From positions 62,001-126,000 of the forward strand of contig NZ_JWID01000005.1 of NCBI RefSeq assembly GCF_001466305.1: a stretch of 64,000 nt of DNA, in the 5' to 3' direction. The position numbers and the translations under genes are program-made. This DNA is from Defluviitalea phaphyphila. GTDB taxonomy: Bacteria; Bacillota; Clostridia; Lachnospirales; Defluviitaleaceae. Below are positions 1 through 10,759 of the stretch, in pieces; position 1 is the first letter of the stretch, and every line of letters starts with the position of its first letter. The notes below the pieces were generated by a model. The model was given only the letters and a program-made list of their open reading frames with translations, searched no databases and was not told where the DNA came from.

Positions 1-1133
1 CAAACTATTTAGATACAGATTTTTTAAATATGTGTGAAGAAAATGAAAGTTATATAACTAAATATATATTTATAAAAAATTCTTCAGATGAAGAAGCATA
101 CTTATATATTCCTGTAAAAGAACTATCTTATCAAACAGATTATGTAGTTAATATTTCAGCAAAAGTTTTAAGAAATGATGCTAGTGAAAATGGGATAATA
201 GATGAAAGTAAAAGATATAGTCCTGCTATTACATGGGAATTTACTACCATGGCTAATCCAGATGTAAAAGAAGATGAAATAAATATTAAGTCAGTTACAG
301 AAGACTATGACTACTATACACCTATAAAAATTTTTGGAGACTTTTTTTATGAAGATGATATAGAAGTATTTTTTAATGATGAAGAAGCATATGATGTGGA
401 AGTTAAACAAAGTAGTAGTGGTGATTATTATTTAGAGGTTTATCTTCCTAGAAGAAGGAGATTAGAGCCTGGGCTTTATAATATAATAATTAAAAACGAT
501 GATGATCATATAACAACTATTTATGAAGGCTTTAGTGTTTTACCTAAGGGAGATAATATTCCAACAGAAGAATATAAAGTAAAAAATGAAGATATAAAAG
601 GAGAAGTAAGAGCAGATATTAAAGTAAGTCATGATACTTTATACTTAAAATCTAGATATAGGGATAACTACAGAGTAGAATTAGATTTAGATGAATTAAT
701 GGGAGAAGATACATTTACTAGAACTATAAATTATACAGGGGAAAAGGGAGATTATATAAGAGAATTAATTACAAAATCAATTCATGGGAATGTAAATATT
801 TATAATCTTACATTAAGTAGTTTAAATAACAATGATGAGATAAATCTTTATATAGGTAGAGTAAGACCGGATGAAGTACAAACTGCTAAAAGTAAATTAA
901 GTGGGAAAAATATTAAGTCAGATTTTATAGAAGTAAAAGGAGAAAATTGTACTTGGGAGAATATATACATATCTATTCCTTATAAAAATAGCAGTGGAGA
1001 GAATCTATCCATATATAGATATGATTATATAAGAAGAATATGGCATAAAGAAGAAAGTTATATTGATAAAGTAAATAAAACGGTAAGTGCTGTAGTAAAA
1101 AATGAAGGGATATTTGTAGTAATAGAAAATTAG
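1..1133 (+). CDS. Surface protein with Ig-like/IPT-type domains, 5' end outside the window
   Basis: The reading frame is open to the left edge (first full codon at base 3), so the start and any signal peptide are missing. The visible ~377 residues begin in a bacterial Ig-like segment (YVVNISAKVLRND ... ITWEFTT, typical of Big_5 domains). A short IPT-like segment follows (IKIFGDFFYEDDIEVFF ... GLYNIIIKNDDD), then an acidic C-terminal beta-rich region ending IFVVIEN. It lies 17 bp before the giant IPT protein, on the same strand, so the two are probably co-transcribed. The C-terminal end resembles in layout the C-terminus of that next protein. A cell-surface or adhesive role is inferred from domain type only. 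Confidence 0.75.
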   Translation, partial: NYLDTDFLNMCEENESYITKYIFIKNSSDEEAYLYIPVKELSYQTDYVVNISAKVLRNDASENGIIDESKRYSPAITWEFTTMANPDVKEDEINIKSVTEDYDYYTPIKIFGDFFYEDDIEVFFNDEEAYDVEVKQSSSGDYYLEVYLPRRRRLEPGLYNIIIKNDDDHITTIYEGFSVLPKGDNIPTEEYKVKNEDIKGEVRADIKVSHDTLYLKSRYRDNYRVELDLDELMGEDTFTRTINYTGEKGDYIRELITKSIHGNVNIYNLTLSSLNNNDEINLYIGRVRPDEVQTAKSKLSGKNIKSDFIEVKGENCTWENIYISIPYKNSSGENLSIYRYDYIRRIWHKEESYIDKVNKTVSAVVKNEGIFVVIEN

Positions 1134-1150
1134 AGAAGGGAGATGATAGA

Positions 1151-4100
1151 GTGTTTAAAAAAGGGAAAATAATATCATGGGTAATGATTTTAACTATGCT
1201 AATAACACTTTTACCTAATAATGTTTATGCATTTGATGCAGATAATTATAGAGTAAATAGTATTACTATTGGAAAAACCTATGATAGAAATCGTATTCTT
1301 AATAATATGTATGTAACCATAACTGGTAAAAATCTACAAAATGCCAATGTTGGGATTATAACTTATGCAGGAGGATATGTAAGTTTAGGAATACCAGAAA
1401 TTAATTCTGATGGAATATTACAATTTGAATTAACAGAAGATCAATTAGGAGAATATTTATCCATAGAAGGAGTTATTATTCCTATTAATGAAGGAGATAT
1501 GCCAACTTTAACAGAAATAACTAGGAGAGTTAAAATAGGGGAAGATGATTTAATTATTAAAGGGACAAGGTTGACAAAAGTTAATGACCCTAATTTAAAT
1601 ATAGAAGCGAAATATGGTAAAGGAAATTCTTATATTACCTTAGATCCTAGTATATTTAATAATGATACAGAAGTGACTATAGAAAAGCCAACAGGAGAAT
1701 TAGGACTTCAAGAATTTGTTTTTACTAGCCAATTTACAAATACGGGAATCGATTTTAATGATAATAATAAAGATCAATCAGTAGATGTACAGATTAACTA
1801 TACTTATGTAGACCAATTTAGATTTATAAAAACTTTAGATATTGAAGGTACATTAGAAATGTTTCCTAATAGAGGAGAAGCAGGAGATACAGTATATTTT
1901 ACAGCGGATAAATTAGATGAATACGATGTATTCTTTTTAAAAACATTAGATGGGACAGATCCATATAGTAATGAAAATAAAGCTTTAAATTCTACTTATA
2001 AAGCAAATGGCTCTAGTGATGGGAAAGATATTTTAACGGCTGTAGTTCCAGATCTTCCAGTAGGAGAGTATTATGTAGTAATTACTAATAAAATATCTGA
2101 TGATAAAGACCCTATGGAAGAAGTTATAGCAGAAGCCGTATTATCAGAGAAATTTACTATTATAGATAGTGAAAATAAAATAGTTATTATAGATGTACAG
2201 CCAGATAGTGGTCCTGATACAGGAGATTTAGTAACTATATATGGACAATTTATAGGAAGTCTTAATATAGATGAATTTATTCCAGATGATACCAAGATAC
2301 AAATAGACCCAAGTTCTTCAGATACAGAATTAAAAATAAGTTATGGCTCTGGAACTTACGGAACAGGAGATAATCAGGTAAATATTACTTCTGCTATTAG
2401 AAGTATTAGGGTTATAATAGGAGATAAAGCAAATTTTGTAGAAAGTAATGGAGATTATGAAGTTTCTTTTAATAGTGATTTAGATAAAATAACTGTTAGG
2501 ACATCTAAAATTACAGATGCAGATATAAATCCTGTAAAAGATGTAGTAATTGAGACAGAAACCATATTAACAAAAGAAAATGGAGAAACTATAATAATTA
2601 AAGAAAGAGCAGTAAAAGAAGACGGATATACTTTTATAGTAAGTAAATTAAAACCAGAAATTACAGAAGTAGTGCCAAGTAAAATACAAGTTATTAACAA
2701 TAATGGACTTTTTCAAATACCTAGTGATAGATATATAGCAATATATGGCGAAAATTTTATGATACATAAATATGTTAATGAAGATGGAAGAGAAGTTGTA
2801 AGATATCCTATAGTTTATTTAGGTCCTAGTCTTGTTATTAATAAAAATAATGATGATGAAGATTTTCTTGATTCTAGTAAGAGTCTTACAGGAAAAGAGG
2901 ATGTTTTCTTAAAAATATTTGATGATAATGGAATAGAGTTAGATGGGTCTGATGGTAGTGAAATAGGAAGTAAAATATTAATTAAGTTAGAAGAGGATTC
3001 TCCAGAAGGAGGAGTAACTCTTGGTAAAACTTATGTTCAAGTAGTAAATCCTATGAGAAATTCTAAAGAAATGGGATTAGATACTAAGATCAATGATTTT
3101 ATAGAATTTGTAAATCCAGAAGAAACTAAAAATCCTGTAATACAAGATGTAAGTCCTAATGTAGTATCAGTAGATGGAGGAGAAGAAATTTTAGTTACTG
3201 GTAGTAATTTTACAGAAGGAGTTAAAGTTTTTATTGATGGAGCTGAAGTAGAAAACATAGAAAGAGGAGATGATGGTAAAACTATTACTTTTATAGCTCC
3301 AGAAGGAAGGGAAGGAGAAACTCAGCTTCAAGTAATGAATATTGAAGGTGGAATGGACACATATCCTTTCTTTTATGTAAAAACTTTTACAAATCCTCAA
3401 ATTACATCTATAGAACCAAGAAGAGGTAATACAGGGACTTTAGTTGTAATAAAAGGAGATAACTTTTTAAAACCAGATCCCACAGGAGGAGAAAGTGATA
3501 TATATAGATTAATAGGAACTAGAGTTTTATTAGAAGGAAAGGAAATAAATTCATATAATATAAATGCTTCAACTAAAGAAATAGAATTACAAGAATTAGA
3601 AAACCCTAAAACTCCTTTATTTTCTATAGAGGATAATGTTATAAAAGTAGCTAGTTATTATCATAGTATTCTTTTAAAAGAAGCAGGAGGAAAATTTTAT
3701 ACGGTAGAAGTCACACCTTCTGGAGTTGCGGTTATTTCTGATGGTGTGGGAAATGAATATACAGTTATATTAGATGATGATAAAACTAGTTTAAAAGCAG
3801 ATAAAACAGGAGGAGGATTATTTGATCTAGAAATTTCAGGGGATGAAATTATAATAAATGAAGAAAATGAAGATCTTGTATTTAAAATAGTAACACCTTT
3901 TGAAGTTAATGATGGAGAGATTGTTGGAGATTTAGTAAAAGTAGTAGATAAAAATACAATTTATTTTACCGTTCCTATACTAGATGCAGACGGTTGGTAT
4001 GATGTTACAGTACAAAATCCAGATACTAAAAAAGATACAAAATATGATGAAGATGGCTTTTACTATTATAAACAGCCTTTAAGCAGTCCTATAATTTATG

Positions 4101-7100
4101 AAATAGAGCCTTCAGAAGGAAGTGTATATGGAGGAAATATTATTACTATTAAGGGTGAAGAATTTATAGATAATGGAGATAAAAAGGTAAGAGTATTTAT
4201 AAATGGAGTGGAAGTATCACCAGATAATGTAGAAGTTTCTACAGATGGTAATAGTATAAATGTAGAAGTACCTCCTTATGATGGAGATTTGATAGAAGAT
4301 AAAGGTGTAGGAAGACTTACAGTTCCAGTAGTTGTTATAAATCCAGATGGAGGGAACTACTCTAAAGAAGATGGATATACTTATGTAGTTCCAAGTAGCC
4401 ATCCAGAAATAACAAGAATTATACCAACATCAGGAAGTGCAGCAGGAGGAGAAGTAGTAGAAATTTTTGGAAGTGACTTTAGAAGTTTTGAGCCTTTTGA
4501 AGATTATAATAGAGACCAAAAAAGAGATGATGATGAGCCTTATACAGATTTAAATGGGAATGGAGAATATGATGATTCTTTTGACTTTGATGCAGAAGAA
4601 AATAAAATTCCTTTAAATCATCCTTTATATTCTTATTATTACGATTCTCCTATTTTACCTAGAGTGTATTTTGGGATGGAAAAAGCCAAGATTGTAGAAT
4701 TTAGCGATACTTATATTAAAGTAATAACACCTGAAGGAGAAGAAGGAAGTGTATCTGTATTTGTAGAAAATAATGATTCAGGAACATCTAATTCTGTAAG
4801 TTATACATATGAAGCTTCTAATCCTATAATTACAAAAGTATCTCCTGAGGCAGGTAGTAAATTAGGAGGTACAAATGTTGGAGTTTATGGTTCAGGTTTT
4901 GAAGAGTCCTTGATTAAAGTATATGAGTCAACAATTTCAAAAGAAGAAAAAAATATGACCTTAGTACAGTTTGGAGATAATACAAATAAAGATATTCCAA
5001 GATATGAAGCTAATTCTGGGCTTTTAAATCAAGGAAATGCTCAAGTTTCTTTAGAACAAGACTTTGTTGCAGTATATAAATCAATATATGATGAAGATAC
5101 AAATAGTACTTCAGAAATTACCATGTCTATAAAATATAATGATGTAGTTTATTCTAATACTTTTAAGGGATTTAATGATGAGGAATCTTTTATAAATACT
5201 AATTTACTTGTAGATAGTGAAGGAAATAGATATCCTTTTAGTGAACTTGTTAGATTTTACATAAAAGATAGAAGATTTATTGTAGAAAGAGGTTTTTCAC
5301 CTGAAGTAACATATGTATCTAGCAGAGAACTTTCTGTTACAACTCCTCCATATTATACAGTTGATACAGTACCTATACGAGTTATTAATCCCGATGGAGG
5401 AGAGGGAGAATCAAGTTTTACCTATTTAAATCCAGATAGTTCTCCAACAATTATTGATATCACTAATCAAAATACTTCACCTGTGTCAGAAACAATTACT
5501 TTAGATGGGAAGGAAATTACAGCTAGAGTAATAAGGGTAAATTATAAAGGTGGAAATACAATAAAAGTTATCGGTAGTGATTTTAGAGAAAATGCAATAA
5601 TTTCCATTGGAGAAGTATTAGATATAAACGAGAGTCAAATAAATTATGATAATATTCCAACAATATTATCCTTTGAAATGCCAGCTGTATCGGAAGATTA
5701 CATAGGAGAATATTATAGATTAGTAGTATTAAATGAAGATGGCGGAAGTGCTTCTTCTGATGAGTTAGACCCTCCTATTTATATCACATTTATAAAAGGA
5801 GAAAGTGACCCAGAAATTAAAAGTATAACTCCTACTTGGGGGCCATCAGCAGGAGGAACTAAAGTAACTATTGAGGGAAAAGATTTTAGAAGTAGTATGG
5901 AAGGATTTACAGATACCATCCATGTGTATTTTGGAGAAATTCCAGCAAATGATATCACAGTATCTAGTGATGGGAAATATGTATATGTTATTACTCCAGC
6001 TCATGAAGCAGGAGAAGTAGAAGTTAAAGTTCAAAATCCAGATGGTACAATTGTTAAAGCACCAGAGAACTTTACATTTATAAGCAATCCAAAAATTAAT
6101 AAGATAACAGATGTAAACGAAATAAATGAAATAGAAACTTTATCTATGGCAGGAGAAGAAGAAATTAAATTAAAGGGATATGGTTTTAAAGAAGGAGCAA
6201 GAGTATATTTTAATCCTGTTATTAAAAAAGTAGATGAAAATAGTACAGAAGACATATTTTATATTGAAGAAGAAGCATATATTCTAGAATCAGGAACAGA
6301 AGCCTTAGATGTAGAATTTATTGATGAAGAGACAGTTAAAGTTATTACTCCTCCAGGAAATAAGGATAATATAGGAGTTATCCTTATTAATGAAGATGGT
6401 GGAGCAAGTAATATATATAAAATTTCTTATGCTATTCCTGAGATAGAAGCTCCTGAGAATGTTATGGCTGATCTAATTTATGATAGATATATTAAAATTA
6501 TTTGGTCAGAAGTTTCAGAAGCTAAAGAATATGAAGTTTATGTAGTAGAAGATGAGAATAATATGGAATTAATTGGAGTAACAAAAACAACTAGTTTTAT
6601 TTATGAAGACTTAAAGCCTAGAACTAGTTATGAATTTATTGTAAAAGCAGTGGGAGAATTTAATATATCTAAGGCATCTATGAAAAGTAATAGAGTAAGA
6701 ACAGGAAGTAGTGTAGGAATTCCTGATAGTGATGGAGAATTAAATGAAGAAACTACTATAAATAAAAATGGAAATTATGCAGAAGTTATAATAGGAACTA
6801 AGGATTACGATAATTCTCTTACTATAGACTTAACAAGAGGGGATTTAAGAGGAGTAGAAGAATTAACTATTAGCATGTCAGCAGAAATAGTTACTTCCTA
6901 TATAGCAGAAGATATTGTTGTTATAGGAAAAGATTTCACCTTAGTTTTAAATCCTAGGGCATTTAAAACAAATATGATGATGTATAATAAAGACAATGAT
7001 AATGCAGGAGTGAAGTTTAAAATATCTCAAGGAACTGGAAGCTATAATTTAGAGAGTGGATATACAGCTCTTTCATCTAGATATGTATTAGAAGCAAGTC

Positions 7101-7339
7101 AATATGTTGGTAAAAATAGTGAAGAAATAGAATATCTAGCTTCTGATATATTATTTAATCTTGATTATGATGGTAACATGGCTAGAACAAGGAGATTAGA
7201 AGTTATTTCTTTTAGTCGATATGATTCTTTAAGTGGAAAATGGACTAGCATTAAGCAGACTTCAGATAATGATCAAATGGCTATTGGAACATATATTGAT
7301 AGATTAGGAGAATATATGGTTATAGGAAGTAAAAGATAG
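1151..7339 (+). CDS. Giant multi-domain IPT/TIG and FN3 surface protein (2062 aa)
   Basis: A GTG start follows AAGGGAG. An N-terminal signal peptide (KKGKIISWVMILTMLITLLPNNVYA) directs export. About ten IPT/TIG-like repeats follow, recognisable by variants of 'ixPxxGxxxGGxxvxIxGxxF' (for example SPNVVSVDGGEEILVTGSNF, PTSGSAAGGEVVEIFGSDF, PTWGPSAGGTKVTIEGKDF). An insertion near residues 1118-1145 (DYNRDQKRDDDEPYTDLNGNG) looks like a pair of EF-hand/dockerin-type calcium loops. A fibronectin type III domain occupies roughly residues 1770-1855, and a beta-rich C-terminal region follows. There is no SLH or LPxTG anchor, so attachment may be through partner proteins. The operon continues 11 bp downstream. 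Adhesion or matrix function is inferred from the fold. Confidence 0.85.
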   Translation: MFKKGKIISWVMILTMLITLLPNNVYAFDADNYRVNSITIGKTYDRNRILNNMYVTITGKNLQNANVGIITYAGGYVSLGIPEINSDGILQFELTEDQLGEYLSIEGVIIPINEGDMPTLTEITRRVKIGEDDLIIKGTRLTKVNDPNLNIEAKYGKGNSYITLDPSIFNNDTEVTIEKPTGELGLQEFVFTSQFTNTGIDFNDNNKDQSVDVQINYTYVDQFRFIKTLDIEGTLEMFPNRGEAGDTVYFTADKLDEYDVFFLKTLDGTDPYSNENKALNSTYKANGSSDGKDILTAVVPDLPVGEYYVVITNKISDDKDPMEEVIAEAVLSEKFTIIDSENKIVIIDVQPDSGPDTGDLVTIYGQFIGSLNIDEFIPDDTKIQIDPSSSDTELKISYGSGTYGTGDNQVNITSAIRSIRVIIGDKANFVESNGDYEVSFNSDLDKITVRTSKITDADINPVKDVVIETETILTKENGETIIIKERAVKEDGYTFIVSKLKPEITEVVPSKIQVINNNGLFQIPSDRYIAIYGENFMIHKYVNEDGREVVRYPIVYLGPSLVINKNNDDEDFLDSSKSLTGKEDVFLKIFDDNGIELDGSDGSEIGSKILIKLEEDSPEGGVTLGKTYVQVVNPMRNSKEMGLDTKINDFIEFVNPEETKNPVIQDVSPNVVSVDGGEEILVTGSNFTEGVKVFIDGAEVENIERGDDGKTITFIAPEGREGETQLQVMNIEGGMDTYPFFYVKTFTNPQITSIEPRRGNTGTLVVIKGDNFLKPDPTGGESDIYRLIGTRVLLEGKEINSYNINASTKEIELQELENPKTPLFSIEDNVIKVASYYHSILLKEAGGKFYTVEVTPSGVAVISDGVGNEYTVILDDDKTSLKADKTGGGLFDLEISGDEIIINEENEDLVFKIVTPFEVNDGEIVGDLVKVVDKNTIYFTVPILDADGWYDVTVQNPDTKKDTKYDEDGFYYYKQPLSSPIIYEIEPSEGSVYGGNIITIKGEEFIDNGDKKVRVFINGVEVSPDNVEVSTDGNSINVEVPPYDGDLIEDKGVGRLTVPVVVINPDGGNYSKEDGYTYVVPSSHPEITRIIPTSGSAAGGEVVEIFGSDFRSFEPFEDYNRDQKRDDDEPYTDLNGNGEYDDSFDFDAEENKIPLNHPLYSYYYDSPILPRVYFGMEKAKIVEFSDTYIKVITPEGEEGSVSVFVENNDSGTSNSVSYTYEASNPIITKVSPEAGSKLGGTNVGVYGSGFEESLIKVYESTISKEEKNMTLVQFGDNTNKDIPRYEANSGLLNQGNAQVSLEQDFVAVYKSIYDEDTNSTSEITMSIKYNDVVYSNTFKGFNDEESFINTNLLVDSEGNRYPFSELVRFYIKDRRFIVERGFSPEVTYVSSRELSVTTPPYYTVDTVPIRVINPDGGEGESSFTYLNPDSSPTIIDITNQNTSPVSETITLDGKEITARVIRVNYKGGNTIKVIGSDFRENAIISIGEVLDINESQINYDNIPTILSFEMPAVSEDYIGEYYRLVVLNEDGGSASSDELDPPIYITFIKGESDPEIKSITPTWGPSAGGTKVTIEGKDFRSSMEGFTDTIHVYFGEIPANDITVSSDGKYVYVITPAHEAGEVEVKVQNPDGTIVKAPENFTFISNPKINKITDVNEINEIETLSMAGEEEIKLKGYGFKEGARVYFNPVIKKVDENSTEDIFYIEEEAYILESGTEALDVEFIDEETVKVITPPGNKDNIGVILINEDGGASNIYKISYAIPEIEAPENVMADLIYDRYIKIIWSEVSEAKEYEVYVVEDENNMELIGVTKTTSFIYEDLKPRTSYEFIVKAVGEFNISKASMKSNRVRTGSSVGIPDSDGELNEETTINKNGNYAEVIIGTKDYDNSLTIDLTRGDLRGVEELTISMSAEIVTSYIAEDIVVIGKDFTLVLNPRAFKTNMMMYNKDNDNAGVKFKISQGTGSYNLESGYTALSSRYVLEASQYVGKNSEEIEYLASDILFNLDYDGNMARTRRLEVISFSRYDSLSGKWTSIKQTSDNDQMAIGTYIDRLGEYMVIGSKR

Positions 7340-7350
7340 GGAGGTAAAAT

Positions 7351-9021
7351 ATGAAAAAATTAAATAAAATATTTATATTAACATTGATAATATCAATCTT
7401 ATTTACAAATATAGGAGTTTTTGCAGATACCACAACTCCCTATCGTCAGGGTTTTATAGAAGGATTTCTTATAGATAAGGGAGAAGATGAAGTAATAATT
7501 GAAGAATACGATGGAACAAAACATATACTTACATTTAATAAATATCCTATATTTTCCATAGACACTATTAATGTTTCTTTAGATGAGTTTCAAGAGGGTA
7601 TGGAAGTTTATGCTACTTTAAAGAACGGAAAAATTAGTTATATGGAAGGTTTTTCAACTATATCTCCAGGATATATAAAAGAAGGCAGTAAAATAAGAAC
7701 AGGAACTATAAAAAAGATTGATAGAGATCAGATTATTATAGATTTAGATATAGGTGGAGAGGAGACATATTTTATTTCTCCTTCCACTATATTAGTAAAA
7801 GATGGGGAGAAGGTATCTTTTAATACTCTTTATGTAGGAGATAGGGTAAAATTACATTTTGATTCTATAGATACTTTTACTCCTAGCGTAATAGCAGTGC
7901 AAGGCAAAGAAATAGAAATAAAAGGATTATACAAAGGTGAATTATTATCAGTAGATGAAATAGGTGAAAAACTAATTTTTACAAATGTAAAAGTTTTAAA
8001 TAATGGAGATTGGGAAGACTTAAGTGGAACTAAAATCTTATCTTTTTCAGAAGATTCTTCTATATACATAGGAGGAGTAAATATTTCATTAAGTAAGCTA
8101 AAATATTATATTGGGAATACTGCTTATGTAGTAGTTAAAGATTTTTTTAGTGATGAGAAAATAGAAAGAATGGTATTAAAAAATCAATATGAAACTATTT
8201 ATTTAGATACCATAGAGGAAATGAACTGGTATGGAAATTCTATGGAACTATCTACGACCCATAAAAATTTAACATTTAATAATGGGACAATAGTAATAAA
8301 AAACGGACGTTTATTAGATACTTATTCCCTTGAAGAAGGAATGGATGCCTTTATAGTAGGGGACGGTAGAAATGGCATTATGAGTGCTAATGTAGTATAT
8401 GTATATAATGAAGATATTAATAACTCTAATATCGGACAAAACTATTTATATGAAGGAAGAATAGACGCTGTATTTAGATATAGTATGTTATTAGAAGATT
8501 TTGCTGTATTAGATGAAAATGAATGGAAAAGTTTTGACGATACAAAAGAATTATATTATGATGAAGATACTATGATATATGATTTAGAAAATGGAAAGAT
8601 CATAACTAAAGAAGAATTTTACTATGGAGAGTATGGGGTAGATGAAGATAGTGATTTTGCTGATGATTTAGATTATGAAGATTGGTATGCCTATATTTAT
8701 ACTGATGGAGATAGAATTAGTGCTATAATGTTACAAGAAGATAGAGATTCTCTTTTAAGACAAAGAATTACCAATGGAGTTGCAGCATCTAATCCAGAAG
8801 AACATGATTGGGTTGGATGGAGAATTAATATAGATAATGCTTCTGATTGGAGTTCAAGAAAAGATAAATGGATGCAAAGAAAATCTTCGTTTTATCTGAA
8901 TTTAGAAGAAGCTTTAATAATAAAAGATGGAAAAATAATTAAACCATATGAACTAAAAGCAACAGATAGATTATATATAGTAAGGGATTCTTTAGATGCT
9001 AAAGTAGTGATTGTAAAATAA
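7351..9021 (+). CDS. Exported protein of unknown function (556 aa)
   Basis: A good GGGAGG site precedes the ATG. The signal peptide is KKLNKIFILTLIISILFTNIGVFA. The mature part is beta-rich and acidic, with several similar segments of the type 'G.I..I..d.iiidl......yfis..tilvkdg...sf..LyvGDrvkl'. This suggests repeated small barrel-like modules that I cannot assign to a named family. It ends with 'TDRLYIVRDSLDAKVVIVK'. Its position between the IPT protein and the SLH protein, with very short gaps, suggests it works in the same surface assembly. There are no recognisable catalytic residues and no anchor motif. Confidence 0.7.
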   Translation: MKKLNKIFILTLIISILFTNIGVFADTTTPYRQGFIEGFLIDKGEDEVIIEEYDGTKHILTFNKYPIFSIDTINVSLDEFQEGMEVYATLKNGKISYMEGFSTISPGYIKEGSKIRTGTIKKIDRDQIIIDLDIGGEETYFISPSTILVKDGEKVSFNTLYVGDRVKLHFDSIDTFTPSVIAVQGKEIEIKGLYKGELLSVDEIGEKLIFTNVKVLNNGDWEDLSGTKILSFSEDSSIYIGGVNISLSKLKYYIGNTAYVVVKDFFSDEKIERMVLKNQYETIYLDTIEEMNWYGNSMELSTTHKNLTFNNGTIVIKNGRLLDTYSLEEGMDAFIVGDGRNGIMSANVVYVYNEDINNSNIGQNYLYEGRIDAVFRYSMLLEDFAVLDENEWKSFDDTKELYYDEDTMIYDLENGKIITKEEFYYGEYGVDEDSDFADDLDYEDWYAYIYTDGDRISAIMLQEDRDSLLRQRITNGVAASNPEEHDWVGWRINIDNASDWSSRKDKWMQRKSSFYLNLEEALIIKDGKIIKPYELKATDRLYIVRDSLDAKVVIVK

Positions 9022-9046
9022 TATAGGGCAATATTATTGCCCTATA
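9021..9046 (+). other. Intercistronic hairpin between two surface-protein genes
   Basis: ATAGGGCAAT pairs perfectly with ATTGCCCTAT, directly behind the stop codon of the preceding gene. There is no T-run after it, so it looks more like an mRNA processing or stability element, or a weak attenuator, than a full terminator. Confidence 0.5.
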
Positions 9047-9066
9047 TTAAATAAAAGGGGGATTTT

Positions 9067-10548
9067 ATGAAAAAGCTACCATGGATTCTTGGCTTTATAA
9101 TTATATTTAATCAAATAGTTTTTGCCACTCCTCCTGAATTTTCTGGGGGAATAAATAATGAATATGAATATAAGGAAGTTGTATTTTTATCGGGAGAACC
9201 TATAGTATTTAAAGGAGAATTTAAAGAAACAGTTAAAGAAGATGAAGAAGAAAAAAAGGTTACTTATAGATTTACCCTAGAACCTGAAGATAGTACAATA
9301 GATGGACGATTAACAAGAAGTGTGACTATAGTTACAACTTATACCCCAAAAACTGATAAAGGTCAAACCATTGCTGATACAGTAGTAGATAAATATACAG
9401 AAACTATAAGAATTGAAGATGATACTTATAGATTAGAAGACATTCAATTTTCTCAGTCTAATATTATAGATAATCGTCCTGCTTCAGATTTTTATTCTGG
9501 AAATATAAAAGCAAGAAAATATTATAGTATTAATAATGATGAAGGAACAGTTATAATAGATATAACTGGAGGAGATGTAGGATATGAAAATTTCTGGGGA
9601 AGCACTGAAACTCAAAAGATAGATTATATATATAAAGTTGATAGAAGTGAAGATGGAGAAGATAATAATTTATCTTGGGAAGGAACAGTACAAGTTCAAG
9701 TATCCGATAGTACTACTAAAACTTTAAAGTATTCAGATAATGAAGCAAATTTTTCTAGTTTTAATGGAGGATATACAAGAATCTCTAATAGAGAAATGGT
9801 ATCTACATATTCCTATAATTTACCTACAAAAACTGATGAAGGACTTGATACGTCAATAAGAAATAAGGATAGTATATCCCTTAAACTTTCTATGAATCCA
9901 AATATTGAAAGACTTATAGTTCCTAAGTTTAGAGATACTGTAGGGCATTGGGCTCAAAGTGATATAGAAAAGTTATATTCCCTTGATGTATTTGAAGGGA
10001 GCGAAACATTTTTCATTCCTGATACATATATGACTAGGATGGATTTTGTAAAAGCGGTAGTTAAGGCTTGCAATATTAGAGTTGAAGAAGAAGAAACTAC
10101 AAATAGAACAAGTAGAAGAAGTAAAGAAGAAGTAGAAGAAATTATATTTGTAGATGTAGCATCTTCAGACCCAGATTTTCAATATGTAAAAGATGCATAT
10201 AATAAAAATATTATAACAGGAGATGCAGATTATAAATTTAGACCAGATGGTAAGTTAACAAGAGCAGAAGCTATAACTATTTTAATAAGGGCTTTAGGTT
10301 TTGAAAATAAGGCTCCAGCTCCAGGTTATCAAACTTCTTATGATGACGATGAAGAAATCCCAAATTGGGCAAGGGATGCAATTTACATGGCAACTGAAAT
10401 AGGTATAGTAGGAGGAGATGAATATAATCGCATAAATGCTAATAAAATAATGACAAGAGCAGAAGCATCGGCAATGATAGTTAGATTTTTAAACTTCTTA
10501 GAAAAAGATCTCCAAAAAGATTATAGAGAAAATATAATATATTATTAA
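9067..10548 (+). CDS. S-layer homology (SLH) domain surface protein (493 aa)
   Basis: It has a signal peptide (KKLPWILGFIIIFNQIVFA) and an N-terminal ~270-residue beta-rich region of unknown type. Three C-terminal SLH repeats follow: FRDTVGHWAQSDIEKL from about residue 297, a second repeat around VDVASSDPDFQYVKDAYNKN, and a third around IPNWARDAIYMATEIGIVGG. Each repeat has the family's 'TRAEA/TRMDF' helix. SLH domains bind pyruvylated secondary cell-wall polymer, so this protein probably sits on the wall and may hold the anchorless products of the upstream genes. It is the last gene of the surface operon and is followed by a terminator. Confidence 0.88.
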   Translation: MKKLPWILGFIIIFNQIVFATPPEFSGGINNEYEYKEVVFLSGEPIVFKGEFKETVKEDEEEKKVTYRFTLEPEDSTIDGRLTRSVTIVTTYTPKTDKGQTIADTVVDKYTETIRIEDDTYRLEDIQFSQSNIIDNRPASDFYSGNIKARKYYSINNDEGTVIIDITGGDVGYENFWGSTETQKIDYIYKVDRSEDGEDNNLSWEGTVQVQVSDSTTKTLKYSDNEANFSSFNGGYTRISNREMVSTYSYNLPTKTDEGLDTSIRNKDSISLKLSMNPNIERLIVPKFRDTVGHWAQSDIEKLYSLDVFEGSETFFIPDTYMTRMDFVKAVVKACNIRVEEEETTNRTSRRSKEEVEEIIFVDVASSDPDFQYVKDAYNKNIITGDADYKFRPDGKLTRAEAITILIRALGFENKAPAPGYQTSYDDDEEIPNWARDAIYMATEIGIVGGDEYNRINANKIMTRAEASAMIVRFLNFLEKDLQKDYRENIIYY

Positions 10549-10576
10549 AGAGGATAAAACATCCTCTTTTTGTTTT
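10547..10576 (+). terminator. Intrinsic terminator after the SLH gene
   Basis: AAAGAGGAT/ATCCTCTTT stem with a 5-base loop, followed by TTTTTGTTTTT. Confidence 0.85.
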
Positions 10577-10622
10577 TATAGTTTATATATTAATTTTTTA
10601 AATAATGAAAATCGGGTAAAGC

Positions 10623-10670
10623 TTTATTTTTATTTAAATTCTATGGGTAAGTATCCATAATAAAAATAAA
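10623..10670. repeat. Large AT-rich inverted repeat upstream of the small ORF
   Basis: TTTATTTTTATT at 10623-10634 is the exact reverse complement of 10659-10670. An inner TATGG/CCATA pair closes an 8-base loop. There is no T-tract after it. It lies between the SLH terminator and the 10760 ORF, where the new transcript should begin. It could be a regulator site or a leader structure. Confidence 0.5.
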
Positions 10671-10759
10671 ATTAGTTGAAAAAAAAATTACCTTATAATA
10701 GAATATAATAAATATTTATTTTATTTTTAAAGTAAAATTATAGTATAGGAGGAATAATT

